From Selaginella moellendorffii (Eukaryota > Streptophyta > Lycopodiopsida > Selaginellales > Selaginellaceae), in contig NW_003314263.1 in NCBI RefSeq assembly GCF_000143415.4, positions 3,854,451 through 3,918,450 on the forward strand: DNA of 64,000 bases, in the 5' to 3' direction. Position 1 is the stretch's first letter. Every line of letters starts with the position of its first letter. The notes under the pieces are model-generated. The model did no database searches. It was not told the origin of the DNA and saw only the letters and a program-made list of their open reading frames with translations. Shown here in pieces: positions 42,098-51,576 of this stretch. Position numbers and translations under genes: made by a program.

Positions 42098-43590
42098 GCC
42101 CTAATACATCAATAAGAGCATTAAAGTTTAGTGCAAAACTAAGGAGGATTTATTAAATTTTGTCTTAACTTAAAAATTACATAAATATTTTTGTTGAAAA
42201 GGCAAAATGGGAAATAATGATCTTGAAATAGTATAGCTATATAGTCCTTTTCATGAAAGAGATAAAGGTTATAGTAATACATAGAATTACAAACAGTAAA
42301 TTAAAATGTTATATAATAAAATTTGTTATTAATTTTTATTAACTTATGATTTTATATTAATTGTTAAAGAAAAAAATTTGCATAAATAACATAATTATTA
42401 ATATTATATAGTAATGAATATTGTGCTATATATAATACTAACTACGAAGAGAAATAAATTTTATTGAAAGACTTTTATGAATCTTTAATTCTTCTAAGTT
42501 GGCTAGTGCACCAAATAAGTGTAAATGCTACTTGATTTTAATATATAATATTACTTGTTTAATTCCAAACAACACTAATGATGCAAACAGATGTTATTGA
42601 AAGTGTGATTTTTCCTTCATAACTAAAACTTCATATTATTTAATATTTATTGCATTTAACTTGTGAATAAATTATTTAAATAAATTTTAATAGTATTGTT
42701 AAAATTAATAAATTAAATACATTTTAAAATAATATTAGTCTCATTAAATTTATCAAATTATGAAATAATTTTAATAGCTATTTTATAAAATTAATAAACT
42801 AAATACATTTTAAAATAACATTAGCCCCATTAAATTTATCAAGATGTGTTATACTACTATCATCTTAGGTCACATATAGAATATAATTTTAGTAATATTA
42901 TTGATATTAATATATTTATCAAAATTTTAATAGAAGTGATGTTTAATGAGTTTCCAAATTGAGTGTAACTTATGTAAAATTTTGTTAGTATAAGATAAAA
43001 TTTCTAAACTATGAAAATTATTAATTTTTCAATACATATTTTTTAAGAAATCTTAGGTAATATAAGATTTATTAAATATTATTTATATATATATATATAT
43101 ATAAACCTTAATTATCTTATTTTACATTTAGCTAATTGTGTGTTACTATCATACTCAATCACAAATGTTTTGACCATTCTATCAATATCCAATCTAAGCT
43201 GGTCACAACCAAGTATTAAAGGACAAATATTGCATCTTGACTCCCTTATCATCAAACAACAGCAGTAACTTAGTAGCTACCAAAATATTGGACTTTACAT
43301 GGAAGACACTGACTATCATAGCTTCACACTAAACACTTTTAAATGCGAGTGGCTTTGCTCGCGCTAACAGTTTCAGGCACTGGGATTTCCTCTAAATAGG
43401 GGAGCTCGACTCAGAATCCGGGAGAAGAATTGCTCCTAGTTAACTGCTAAAAGTTAACATTATTGTCAAGGCCAGTCTAAAATAATAATTTGTAGATAGT
43501 TTAAATCACTAATGAGCAAAATCTAGAAGAACGATTCATCTTCGTAGAAGCCTTAAAACTAAAAAGCATAAGCTTGGAAAGGAGCAAACA
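42098..43590. other. AT-rich gene-free block
   Basis: About 1.5 kb of very AT-rich DNA with an (AT)n microsatellite at about 43085-43103. A short imperfect repeat is seen: 'aaattaataaattaaataca' near 42705 recurs with small changes near 42785, each followed by 'ttttaaaataa' and 'cattaaatttatcaa' (spacing about 80 bp). No frame, RNA gene or element ends. Confidence 0.6.
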
Positions 43591-43626
43591 TTGCTTGAAG
43601 TGATCTACCAAAACGCCTCCTTCTTG

Positions 43627-44124
43627 CTATGCGTGAAGCCTGCAGAGCTTGCAAACTCCACAACATCCAAGAGGGAACTTAAACACATCCCGGATGTTCG
43701 TGGGCAGATCTGGCACATCCTTGAAGATGGTATCTGTGGGAACAACAAAGCACCCATGCTCTTCCAGCCGAGGATACCCTCGGAGCTCTCCGCCATATCC
43801 AACACACGCCTGGAACCACATAGCTGACGCTCAAGCCAATCGTCTCCAGCTTCCCCTGACGTTTTCCTTTAGCTTGTCCTAAGACTCATTGTAGAACGCC
43901 ACCTCCACAACGACGATGGGAATCTCCATGGATCTGCCCTTCCTCGTGTAGAGGACATTGTCCACCATCTTTTTCATGCCATTGGGGAGACTCAAGAGCC
44001 TGTTTGTCCAGTGGCAAACGGTCTTGATCGATGCGTGCACGCCGGTGTTGTCACCGCAGATGCTTACCACGCCTCCGCGAGGGTCATACTGTAACCCGTA
44101 GCGCCTCGTATTGTCACCATCCAC
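43627..44124 (-). pseudogene. Unrecognised gene remnant with two in-frame stops
   Basis: One minus-strand frame is open from 44124 to 43627 except for two stops (near 43880 and 43832). It reads through 'GGVVSICGDNTGVHASI', 'CHWTNRLLSLPNGMKKMV', 'SMEIPIVVVEVAFYNES' and then, after the stops, 'MWFQACVGYGGELRGYPRLE' and 'CFVVPTDTIFKDVPDLP'. Composition is coding-like and differs from the AT-rich flank. I do not recognise the family. The several Cys residues could suit a secreted protein but no signal peptide is seen. Confidence 0.45.
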
Positions 44125-44874
44125 TAACTTATCGTAACCACTCTAGATGCACAGTGAAAGGGGCCTTTCTTGTACAGATCCATGTAATCCCTGTCCTTAG
44201 AGTAGATTCTGTTATGTGCAACATTACAAGCTCTCACTCTAGCTTGTTCATGGTGGTAGAACCCTAACTTAAGAATTGTAAAGATGTCTATAGCATAATA
44301 TCCTCATTTTCACAATGCAATTCTCATGGAAACATGGCCGCATGATTTCTTGGCCAGCGCCAGCAGCAAGCAGCAGTGCGTGTGCCTCAATTTTCCGTTA
44401 CGATCAATCAATCAATCACACGCTCATCTCAACGCCGCCAAGAACACGCTTGAAAGTCGTGAAAAAGGGTCACTCTGTTTGAATCTATCCTCAGCAGCAG
44501 CAGCAGTAGTAGCAGTAGCAGCAGCAGCCGCGTGACTGACAACGAAAGAAATTATATAAAAAAAAAAAAAACTCTTTTTCTCACAAAGCAAACTTTAGCT
44601 TCGATCATCAGCGTAAGCTATTGCTCAAAACTTTAAAAAACTCGCGAGCGTGGCCCCGGATTTTTTTTTTCTTTCTTTTTCGCTACAATCAACTCGTCAA
44701 TCAAAATCACCTCCGTGCGTTCATGGAATTGTGTTCTCTGCAGCGCCGCGTACGTACATTCCCTTGTTTTTCTATTCCTGCTGTTCTTGCCTGCTCGCCC
44801 CCCTTTAAAAACTTCTCTCGGCCTTTTTTTTCTCCTCCTCCTCCAATCCATCCATCCATCCCAGACCAGAAAAC
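44125..44874. other. Gap without a supported gene
   Basis: About 750 bp. It holds a CAG/TAG trinucleotide microsatellite at about 44491-44530 and poly-A and poly-T runs near 44562 and 44660. A 181-codon plus-strand frame (44621-45166) is antisense to the last exon of the next gene and has no domain. The 3' UTR of that gene is probably here. Confidence 0.5.
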
Positions 44875-45757
44875 TCAAACACTGCCAGCAGCTCCACCAG
44901 TGGCCACAGTGCCTTGCTCCAGAGTTTTCAGTGCCAGTGCCGCGGAATCCAGGGACACATCGCATTTACGCCGAGATTTTTCAGTTATTGCTGGCAAATC
45001 TTTCCGAGAAGACGATCGGCAACACGACGAGCGATGCATGAAAATATCGAGCGCGCGGAGCTTGTGCTGTTTCTTCTTCGTCTTCTCGGCTTTTCCTGGG
45101 AAGCAAACAAACATCAAAAGGCACGCTTTAGTAAAAACCTTCCACGAGACACGAGAGAGATCATAAGAATAAGAAATCAGAAAAGCTCACCAGGAGTGTG
45201 GTGAAGAAGAAGAAAAAAAAACAAAAATTCTTTTTTCGCTGCTTACCATCGAATCGATCGGAGGGAGCAGCAGCAGCGTCGACGAGATTCGAGAGATTGA
45301 TTCTGTTTGAGCCGGACGAAGATCGCGATTCCACGGGCACGACGGCCACGCTGCAGTGACTTCCATGCTCCCCCTGTCGTTTCCGACGTTTTGGATGCTT
45401 GCCTGGCTCGCAAATGGCACGTAAATTCAAGCGCTCCGCCCTTACGTCTCCTTCCTTTCACGGGAGAGAGTGTGAGGCAGCTTTTGCGTTGGGACGATGA
45501 GACAAGTCCGTGATCGAGCGAGGTACTGCCACCACCAATCGTGTCCGCCGCCTGGGATATTTCCATGCTTTCCAGAAGAGAACCTGTGGAAGAAATTCAA
45601 GCGTGTCATAGCAATCCGGTTCCACTTTTAAAAAACCGCGGAAAAAAACAAGCACAGGAAAAACTTTTAAGTTGGCTATACACGTAGTACCTTTGAAAAT
45701 CCTTCTTTCTCGGCCGCTTAGGAGAACGTTGGTCGCTCTTAATCTCGTCCCTCCCAT
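44875..45757 (-). CDS. Orphan basic, Ser-rich protein, four exons
   Basis: Four minus-strand exons join with GT-AG borders and consistent phase: 45691-45757 ('MGGTRLRATNVLLSGRERR'), 45446-45583 ('GSLLESMEISQAADTIGGG'), 45247-45402 ('KHPKRRKRQGEHGSHCSVAV' and 'SNRINLSNLVDAAAAPSDRF') and 44875-45095 ('KAEKTKKKQHKLRALDIFMH', ending 'TVATGGAAGSV'). The product is about 190 aa. Clusters such as 'GRRRKHPKRRKR' and 'EKTKKKQHK' look like nuclear localisation signals. I do not recognise the family. The intron at 45403-45445 is only 43 nt. Three independent phase matches make a real gene likely, but the start exon could be part of a longer leader. Confidence 0.55.
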
Positions 45758-47203
45758 GTCATCTTGTCGCTGTGCTGGGCCGATAAAAAGCTATTCAAGC
45801 GGCAGCGTTTGAATAATGCAAAGCTAAAGGACAAGGCTGTGTACCTCGACACGCAGCAGCACTGAAGTTACAAGCCCAACAATCTGCTTGGAGCTGTTAA
45901 TTTGTCAATTCCGAGCATATCTCTTTCTTGGCACATCTCTTTCCCTGCCTGCATGCACAAACAAACACATAATCGTCTCCAAAGGCATCATCCAATCCAA
46001 GCTTTCTGAGACACGAAGAGCATCAAAAGCTTCGAATACTTACACATGAAATGCATATTTCGTTGTCTTCTGTAGTGTCAATGCCGGGGAGGCCGACGAC
46101 TCCTCCATCACAGCGGTCTGGCTGCACACTTACTATACGCAGTCATGGAACTTTTATTAGTTTTTCAACCAACATTCCTGTAGAGAAGGCGATGGCTTAC
46201 GTTTTAAACACCGGTGTGCTCTCAAGTGTGCTCTCGCTGTTGCGTACAGCATATGATAAGTGACGACGTCTATCACATACAAAGGATGAATATTTATGTC
46301 AAAACACAGCACCAACTTAGAGAAACTTACCCCTCAAAGATTAAAAAGGATCTCCGCCGCGGGACAGCAACAAAAGCTGCTGCAGCTAAATAATGTGGTG
46401 ATGGCTCGACTGCAAATCTCACAGGACAATTCGTTGGTTGGAGGAAACAGACCTGCAGCTGCAGGCATTGATCAATCAAGGGAGAAAAAGGAACAAAATG
46501 AAAACAGAGAAAGATAAAAAAAGAGAGTCTTTGGAACCTGAAAACAAAACCAAACGAAGCCAGAGAGTGAGCGAGCGATGAGATGAGAGCACGAGCACAT
46601 AAGTGTGCGTCTAGGAAACAAAAAAGCTTCTCATCTTACTTGTCCGTGGTCCTTAGCAATACTTCCTCCCTTTTTTCCTTCCTCATCTTTTCTTTCTCTG
46701 TGGCTAGAGCGAGCTTCGATTTCTCGTACAGTGGGGTCTTCCTTGGTTCACTTTGAGCGAGCAACTTCCACATGGAACGCTTGCATCATGCTGGATTGCC
46801 AAGGAACACTCACGTACGTCAGTCCACCACCATAGAAGAAGAAAAAAGAAACGAGAAGCGAGCCACAACAAGAGACAAGACCAACCAGTACTCAATAAAA
46901 AAAACAAAGAGAAAAAAGAAAGAAAGATAAAAAGAGAGAAAGACAATACATTTTCAACACTCTTTTTGGTACTTACAGCAAACCAACAAGAACAAAGAAA
47001 AAATGCTATAGGCTTCTTACTCACAGGTAAAGAAGCCATGCCATGGTCCCCTCCTAAAACATAGAGTTTCCACCTATAGATGGCACCACTCTTTCTTCCT
47101 CCAGCGATGCCTTTCTATCTAGAAAAAAACCCCACCACCATCAGATGTAGGAGATCCCAATTCCTGCCTGGAAAACAAATGACGAACCTTTTCTACCTTT
47201 TCC
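45758..47203. other. Long gap without a supported gene
   Basis: About 1.45 kb between the start of the orphan gene and the stop of the MAKR-like gene. It probably contains the promoter and possibly an untranslated leader of the former and the 3' UTR of the latter. Purine-rich runs occur near 46490-46570 and 46830-46960. No supported frame or RNA gene. Confidence 0.45.
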
Positions 47204-48550
47204 TCAGCTCGCTCGGGATTGCTTGCAGTAAGCGATCGCCCCTTGCACATCGTGATCATTCGCGACTGGAGCCGGGACCGCGAGGAGCACGCCACTGTGT
47301 GTCGGTGAAGCTATCGGAGTGACAGTGGTCGATCTGCTGGGCCTTTGCCTGGTCCCCTTGAAACCCCCGGATGAGAAAAACAATGAAGAAGTGGAAGATT
47401 TGTCGGACAAAGAGGGGGATCCTCCGCCGCCGCCAAGACCATCAACTGGAAGTGGAACTTCTGGCGGCCTAATATACGACCTGTGATGCTGCGACGTCCT
47501 GGAGATGAAAGGCTTCAAGTACTTTCGCCAGAATTCTTTAGCCCTCAAAAGACTTTGATACGCCGCCGCTGGTTTGTTGGTGGGCGCGTCAAACCCACCC
47601 GAGGAGATCGCTCCAGTGCTGTGGCGCGGCATAAAAAACTTGTCCCGGCTCCTGGTTTCGTGAAGACCGGCATGGGGCGAGCTCGAGAATGTGTCAAACC
47701 TTTTTCTCTCCCACGTAGAAAAGTCCCGGGCCTCGGTCATGGACTTTCCCTGCCTCTGCCCACACGACTTGCAAACGCTGCTACCACCACCACCACCACC
47801 TTGCTGATCGCAGCCAGTGGAAAAGGAGGAGGAATTCTTTCCCCCGGCCGTGACTTTGGAGCTCCTTCTCTGGCCGCCACCGCCACCGCCACCAAGCGAA
47901 AGAAGGCTCCATCTAAAACGACCACTTACACTCTCGCCGCCGCCCGTGTTGGAGTTCTTCGCTACTGCCGCTTGCCCGGACGATGACGATGACGAATCCT
48001 CCTCGCCGCCGGACGAGGAGGAGTCCTTCTCGCGAGAATTCCTGGAGCTCTCCCTGCTGCTCTCGTCACTCGGCTCCTCCAGGACCATGTTGATGTCGAC
48101 GCCGGCGCGGTGGAGGTAGCAGGAGACCGCGATTGAGGAGTGATCGCTGCTGCTCGGCGGCTTGGATTTCTCCAAATCCGCGCCTACATTCTTGGAGAGA
48201 TGGAGGCGCTCTGACATATAGAGAGGGAGGAGCTTGCCCTTGTAGAACAATTCGTCGGCCGGGGAGATGAGAGTGCTCCGCAAGGAAGAGGAAGAGGCCG
48301 GATCTTGGAGGAGATCCGGAGTCGACATGCACAGCTTGAAATCGAAATCCTTGGAATCGGAGGAGGATTTCGATGGCCGGTGGCCCGCTGACGATGCCCG
48401 GTGGTGGAAATCCTGCCCGCCGAGAGGGAGAGCCAGATCGAAATCGAACAAGGAGCTTGGATCTGCCATATCGTCGTCTTGATCGAAGGAAAAGGCGGAT
48501 GGAAATTCCGCCGCTGCCGCATTCCCCCTCCCGATCGATATTCTCGCCAT
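47204..48550 (-). CDS. Membrane-associated kinase regulator / BKI1-like protein
   Basis: This is an intronless ORF; I chose the ATG at 48550 because the extension upstream starts with a non-ATG codon. The protein has the layout of plant BKI1/MAKR regulators of receptor kinases: an acidic and Ser-rich N-terminus, the conserved 'SPADELFYKGKLLPLYMSER' near residues 95-115, a long low-complexity Ser/Gly middle, a basic stretch near 'REFWRKYLKPF'-like sequence ('AKEFWRKYLKPFISRT'), and the C-terminal helix 'DVQGAIAYCKQS' that in BKI1 contacts the BRI1 kinase. BKI1 keeps the brassinosteroid receptor inactive at the plasma membrane until phosphorylated; MAKR members act with other receptors. Which receptor applies here is unknown. 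Confidence 0.85.
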   Translation of the reverse strand: MARISIGRGNAAAAEFPSAFSFDQDDDMADPSSLFDFDLALPLGGQDFHHRASSAGHRPSKSSSDSKDFDFKLCMSTPDLLQDPASSSSLRSTLISPADELFYKGKLLPLYMSERLHLSKNVGADLEKSKPPSSSDHSSIAVSCYLHRAGVDINMVLEEPSDESSRESSRNSREKDSSSSGGEEDSSSSSSGQAAVAKNSNTGGGESVSGRFRWSLLSLGGGGGGGQRRSSKVTAGGKNSSSFSTGCDQQGGGGGGSSVCKSCGQRQGKSMTEARDFSTWERKRFDTFSSSPHAGLHETRSRDKFFMPRHSTGAISSGGFDAPTNKPAAAYQSLLRAKEFWRKYLKPFISRTSQHHRSYIRPPEVPLPVDGLGGGGGSPSLSDKSSTSSLFFSSGGFKGTRQRPSRSTTVTPIASPTHSGVLLAVPAPVANDHDVQGAIAYCKQSRAS

Positions 48551-48961
48551 TAATGCTCCGCAAGCTAGAATCACGCTCGATCTTTCGAGATTCCAGAAAA
48601 AAGCGATCGATCGATCGCCGAATAACCCCTGTGCTGCTCGAAAGATTCAAGAAATCTTTGATTCATCCAAGGATTTCTAGACGATCATCGGAATCATCGT
48701 GGCGCCTAGGGATACGCAAGAGGAGCATCATCAAAAAATCAAAGGCCCTGGCGATGGCGCTTTCTTCAAACTCTTCCCTCACCTCTAGGGCTTTTACTTA
48801 ACTCCGCCATTAAAAAAAGAAACCCATGGATGGAAATGGCATACATCTGAGCGCCGGGATTGAGCCACGTCAGTGCGGCCTTTTCACCCTTCATTCAAAA
48901 AGATTCGGCATATTCGCTAGGGGTTTGTGTTTTTTAGGGTTCTTGAGAGCATTGGCGCAAG
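48551..48961. promoter_or_regulatory. Divergent promoter region of the MAKR-like gene and RPL35 copy 2
   Basis: About 410 bp separate the two start codons. The part next to RPL35 has one telo-box ('tttagggttcttg', 48936-48948) and the related 'taggggtttgtg' just before it. This is poorer in telo-boxes than the promoter of RPL35 copy 1. Near 48690-48790 another minor telo-box-like 'ctctagggcttttactt' occurs. Confidence 0.5.
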
Positions 48962-49521
48962 ATGGGTATGTTCTTCGATCGCTCGTTCTCGCACTGGTTC
49001 GATCGATTTCCTTGTCTCTCGTGCAGTGAAGATCAAGGTGCACGAGCTGCGCACGAAATCGAAGCAGGATTTGCTCGTCCAGCTCAAGGATCTCAAATCC
49101 GAGCTCGCTTTGCTGCGCGTGGCCAAAGTCACTGGAGGCGCCCCTAATAAGCTCTCCAAAATGTGAGTCTTTCGAGTGTTTTGTCGCGATTCTTTCCAGC
49201 GGATTATAATTTCGGTGTTTCCAGCAAGGTTGTGAGGCTCTCGATCGCGCGAGTTCTCACAGTAATCTCCCAGACCCAGAAGGCCAAGCTGAGAGAGGCG
49301 TACAAGAACAAGAAGTACATGCCTCTGGATCTTCGTCCAAAGAAGACCCGAGCGATCAGGCGACGCTTGACAAAGCATCAGGTAAACAATTTAGAATCTA
49401 GAGGTGGTGGAAGCTCTAAAACTTTCTCGCTTGTGTTTCTTCGCAGCTTTCCCTCAAGACGGAGAAGCAAAAGAAGAAGGAGGCTTACTTCCCGATGAGA
49501 AAGTACGCTGTGAGGGCGTGA
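48962..49521 (+). CDS. RPL35: 60S ribosomal protein L35 (uL29), copy 2
   Basis: This is the same four-exon structure as the gene at 36314-36861, with near-identical exons and recognisably related introns. Exon 1 is ATG plus one base; the join gives '[18 protein letters not shown]', so residue 2 is Val where copy 1 has Gly. A second difference is Asp for Glu in '[16 protein letters not shown]'. The rest of the protein appears identical, ending '[10 protein letters not shown]'. Both copies are intact. Retained introns show a DNA-level duplication about 12.6 kb apart on the same strand. Confidence 0.94.
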
Positions 49522-50630
49522 GAGGAGACGCAATCAGCGTGAGATGGAAGTTTTTTTTTCTTTTGCTTTCGAACACTTCAGCTAATGCCATAGCCAGAGA
49601 ATATTTTCTTCCGAGCTGTTTCATGCTAGAGGTTGCCTTGGATGCAGCGTCTCAGTTCTCGTGCTGTGGTGTAGAGGATCGGGACCCGTTGGAACGAGCC
49701 TTTTGGATTCGGATGGAACTGCTGGAGGCGCCAGTTCTAGAAGCTCCAGCGTCCTCCTAGCTGACAAGTTCTGATCACAAAAGGCAAGGAGAAGTTTCGT
49801 TTTGTTTATCTCGCTCTGAAACTTACTCGGATATGGTTTCTTCCAGATAGCGATGCAGCAGTCTTTGGTAGTAGCCTCTTCTCGACGCTAAGAAGTTTTT
49901 CTCGGTTTCTAGACCGCGCTTGCAAGTGTTGTTTTCCAGATTGCGCTCCACCGATCCTCGTTAAGCTCTGCTCAATGGTAAGTATGTTAGCTTCCTCGTC
50001 AATTTCTATCACTCACTTGGAGCTGGTTTCTTTCTCTCGCAGCATCCGCTGATCCTAAAACTCAAGTGAGGTGACAAGATCTCTACACAGGTTACGTACC
50101 TCGCAACGCAGCAGAGATGGCGACCAAGATCGCCAGCGCTCTCAACATGTTTGCCACTGAAACTTCCGCGAGAAACTTTAGGAGCTGGAGCTTTTTATCG
50201 AGGATCCTCGTGGCTGTACGAGGCGAAACATCATAGGAGTGTGCCGGGAGTGGCGCAACCCAGACCCAACACGCATGGCTGCCGGGGTGATTGCTCGGCT
50301 TCCAAGCGAAGAACACGCAGCTCCTCGTAATGGAATGGATCGCTGGTTGGTGCTCTCCATCAAACCCGAGCATTCGACACGATGAAGATTCTTGCTGGTG
50401 ACATCATGGTGAAAGAATGATCTCAAGAACACCAGCACGAGCAAAACCATAGCTTTCGATGTACTTTGTTCTTGTCCCACTCTTGGCCCGACATTCCCGT
50501 AAAATGTTATCCTATACGAATATACATTCTACATTTTATGTGATACGCTACCTAAAATGTAGCGTAAGATACAATAATCCGTTTCTATATGTTAAAGCTC
50601 GAGAGATTGAAAGGCTAACCTAGGTTTCTA
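49522..50630. other. Gap without a supported gene
   Basis: About 1.1 kb. Overlapping minus-strand frames at 50092-50373 and 50178-50480 exist. The second starts near a hydrophobic stretch ('MVLLVLVFLRSFF') that could pass for a signal peptide, but nothing downstream is recognisable and there is no splice logic I can defend. A small secreted peptide gene cannot be excluded. Confidence 0.35.
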
Positions 50631-50891
50631 ATGGATTGTGCGATGGAAGTGACGATGGCGTGCGAGGGAATGGAGATCGATGACGCGGACGTGGAGATGG
50701 CGGAGGTGACGAGGAAGAGCTGCCCTAGAGCGCTGCCCACCTTCTATGTTCCCAGGCAGCACAGGGAGAGACACTATTCCGTGGAGGAGAGTCTCAAGGT
50801 GGCTAGGGTTGATCGATTCAAGGCCGCCACAACCCACAAGGTGGCCAAACTGGCTAACAACATCAACTTGGCGATGATCCGGGCGTGCTAG
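50631..50891 (+). CDS. Small ORF of 86 codons, function unknown
   Basis: This is an ATG-started ORF with ordinary coding composition. The protein has an acidic front ('MEIDDADVEMAEVTRK') and a basic second half ('YVPRQHRERHYSVEESLKV' and 'RFKAATTHKVAKLANNINLA'), ending in Cys. No signal peptide or membrane helix is seen. I do not recognise it. It has its own intergenic space on both sides and no frameshift, so a real small gene is plausible. Confidence 0.5.
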   Translation: MDCAMEVTMACEGMEIDDADVEMAEVTRKSCPRALPTFYVPRQHRERHYSVEESLKVARVDRFKAATTHKVAKLANNINLAMIRAC

Positions 50892-51064
50892 CGAGTTGGA
50901 TTTCTTAGAACTTGGATCAAAGTTCATCAGAAGCTCGCTGATCGAAAGCGCGGCCAAGATATGTGTATTTTTTGTAGCAAAACAAGTATGAATGTGATCT
51001 TCCTCCGGGATCTTCACATAGAAGGTACTAAGTTTATTAAAATCTAAATATTATATAAAATTTG

Positions 51065-51146
51065 CGTCAGCAGCAGGATTCGAACCTGCGAGGGTGTAAC
51101 CCAACAGATTTCAAGTCTGTCTCCTTAACCACTCGGACATACTGAC
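51065..51146 (-). tRNA. tRNA-Ser (anticodon TGA)
   Basis: On the minus strand the 82 nt form a class II tRNA. The acceptor stem GTCAGTA pairs with TGCTGAC, with discriminator G. The anticodon loop CTTGAAA gives anticodon TGA. A long variable arm typical of serine tRNAs follows ('TGGGTTACACCC'), and the T-arm is GCAGG-TTCGAAT-CCTGC. There is no intron. A short T-run follows on the minus strand. Confidence 0.95.
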
Positions 51147-51576
51147 TTCTTACAAAAACAAATCTATAAATTATGTTAATAAGCTAGCACATCCAACGGC
51201 TCTCATTGTCTTTATATTAATCACGGGTTTATTAATTATAAACATATTTTAATTTTAACTGGGCTTGCAACGAGTAAATATTCGCATCTGGTAACTTATA
51301 AAAAGTGTCATTGGACAGAGATGCCAATTCTCGCCTCTAAGCGAGGCATACATTTCTCGTGTTTGGGCGCTGAATCATCGATCCATCGGGGAAGCGGCGG
51401 CCCAGCGATGGCAGCAATCCATCCATCGCCCACGCCGCAATGCCACCCCGCCACGAGGAGCTGTGCGCGATGGCGCCGGTAAGCAGGTATCGCCATCGCT
51501 AGGGCAACGGCGAGAAAGTCTCCGCGGTTCGTCTTCTTGTTCCTCTTCTAGGTCTGGTCCATCGCAGCGCCAAGCG

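Noticed and set aside
44621-45166. 181-codon plus-strand ORF
   Set aside because: It has no domain, contains poly-Phe and poly-Ser/Pro low complexity and is antisense to the last exon of the spliced minus-strand gene.
50178-50480. Possible small secreted peptide with hydrophobic start
   Set aside because: A short hydrophobic stretch alone is weak; no peptide motif (CLE, RALF, PIP, CIF) is recognisable and two overlapping frames compete.
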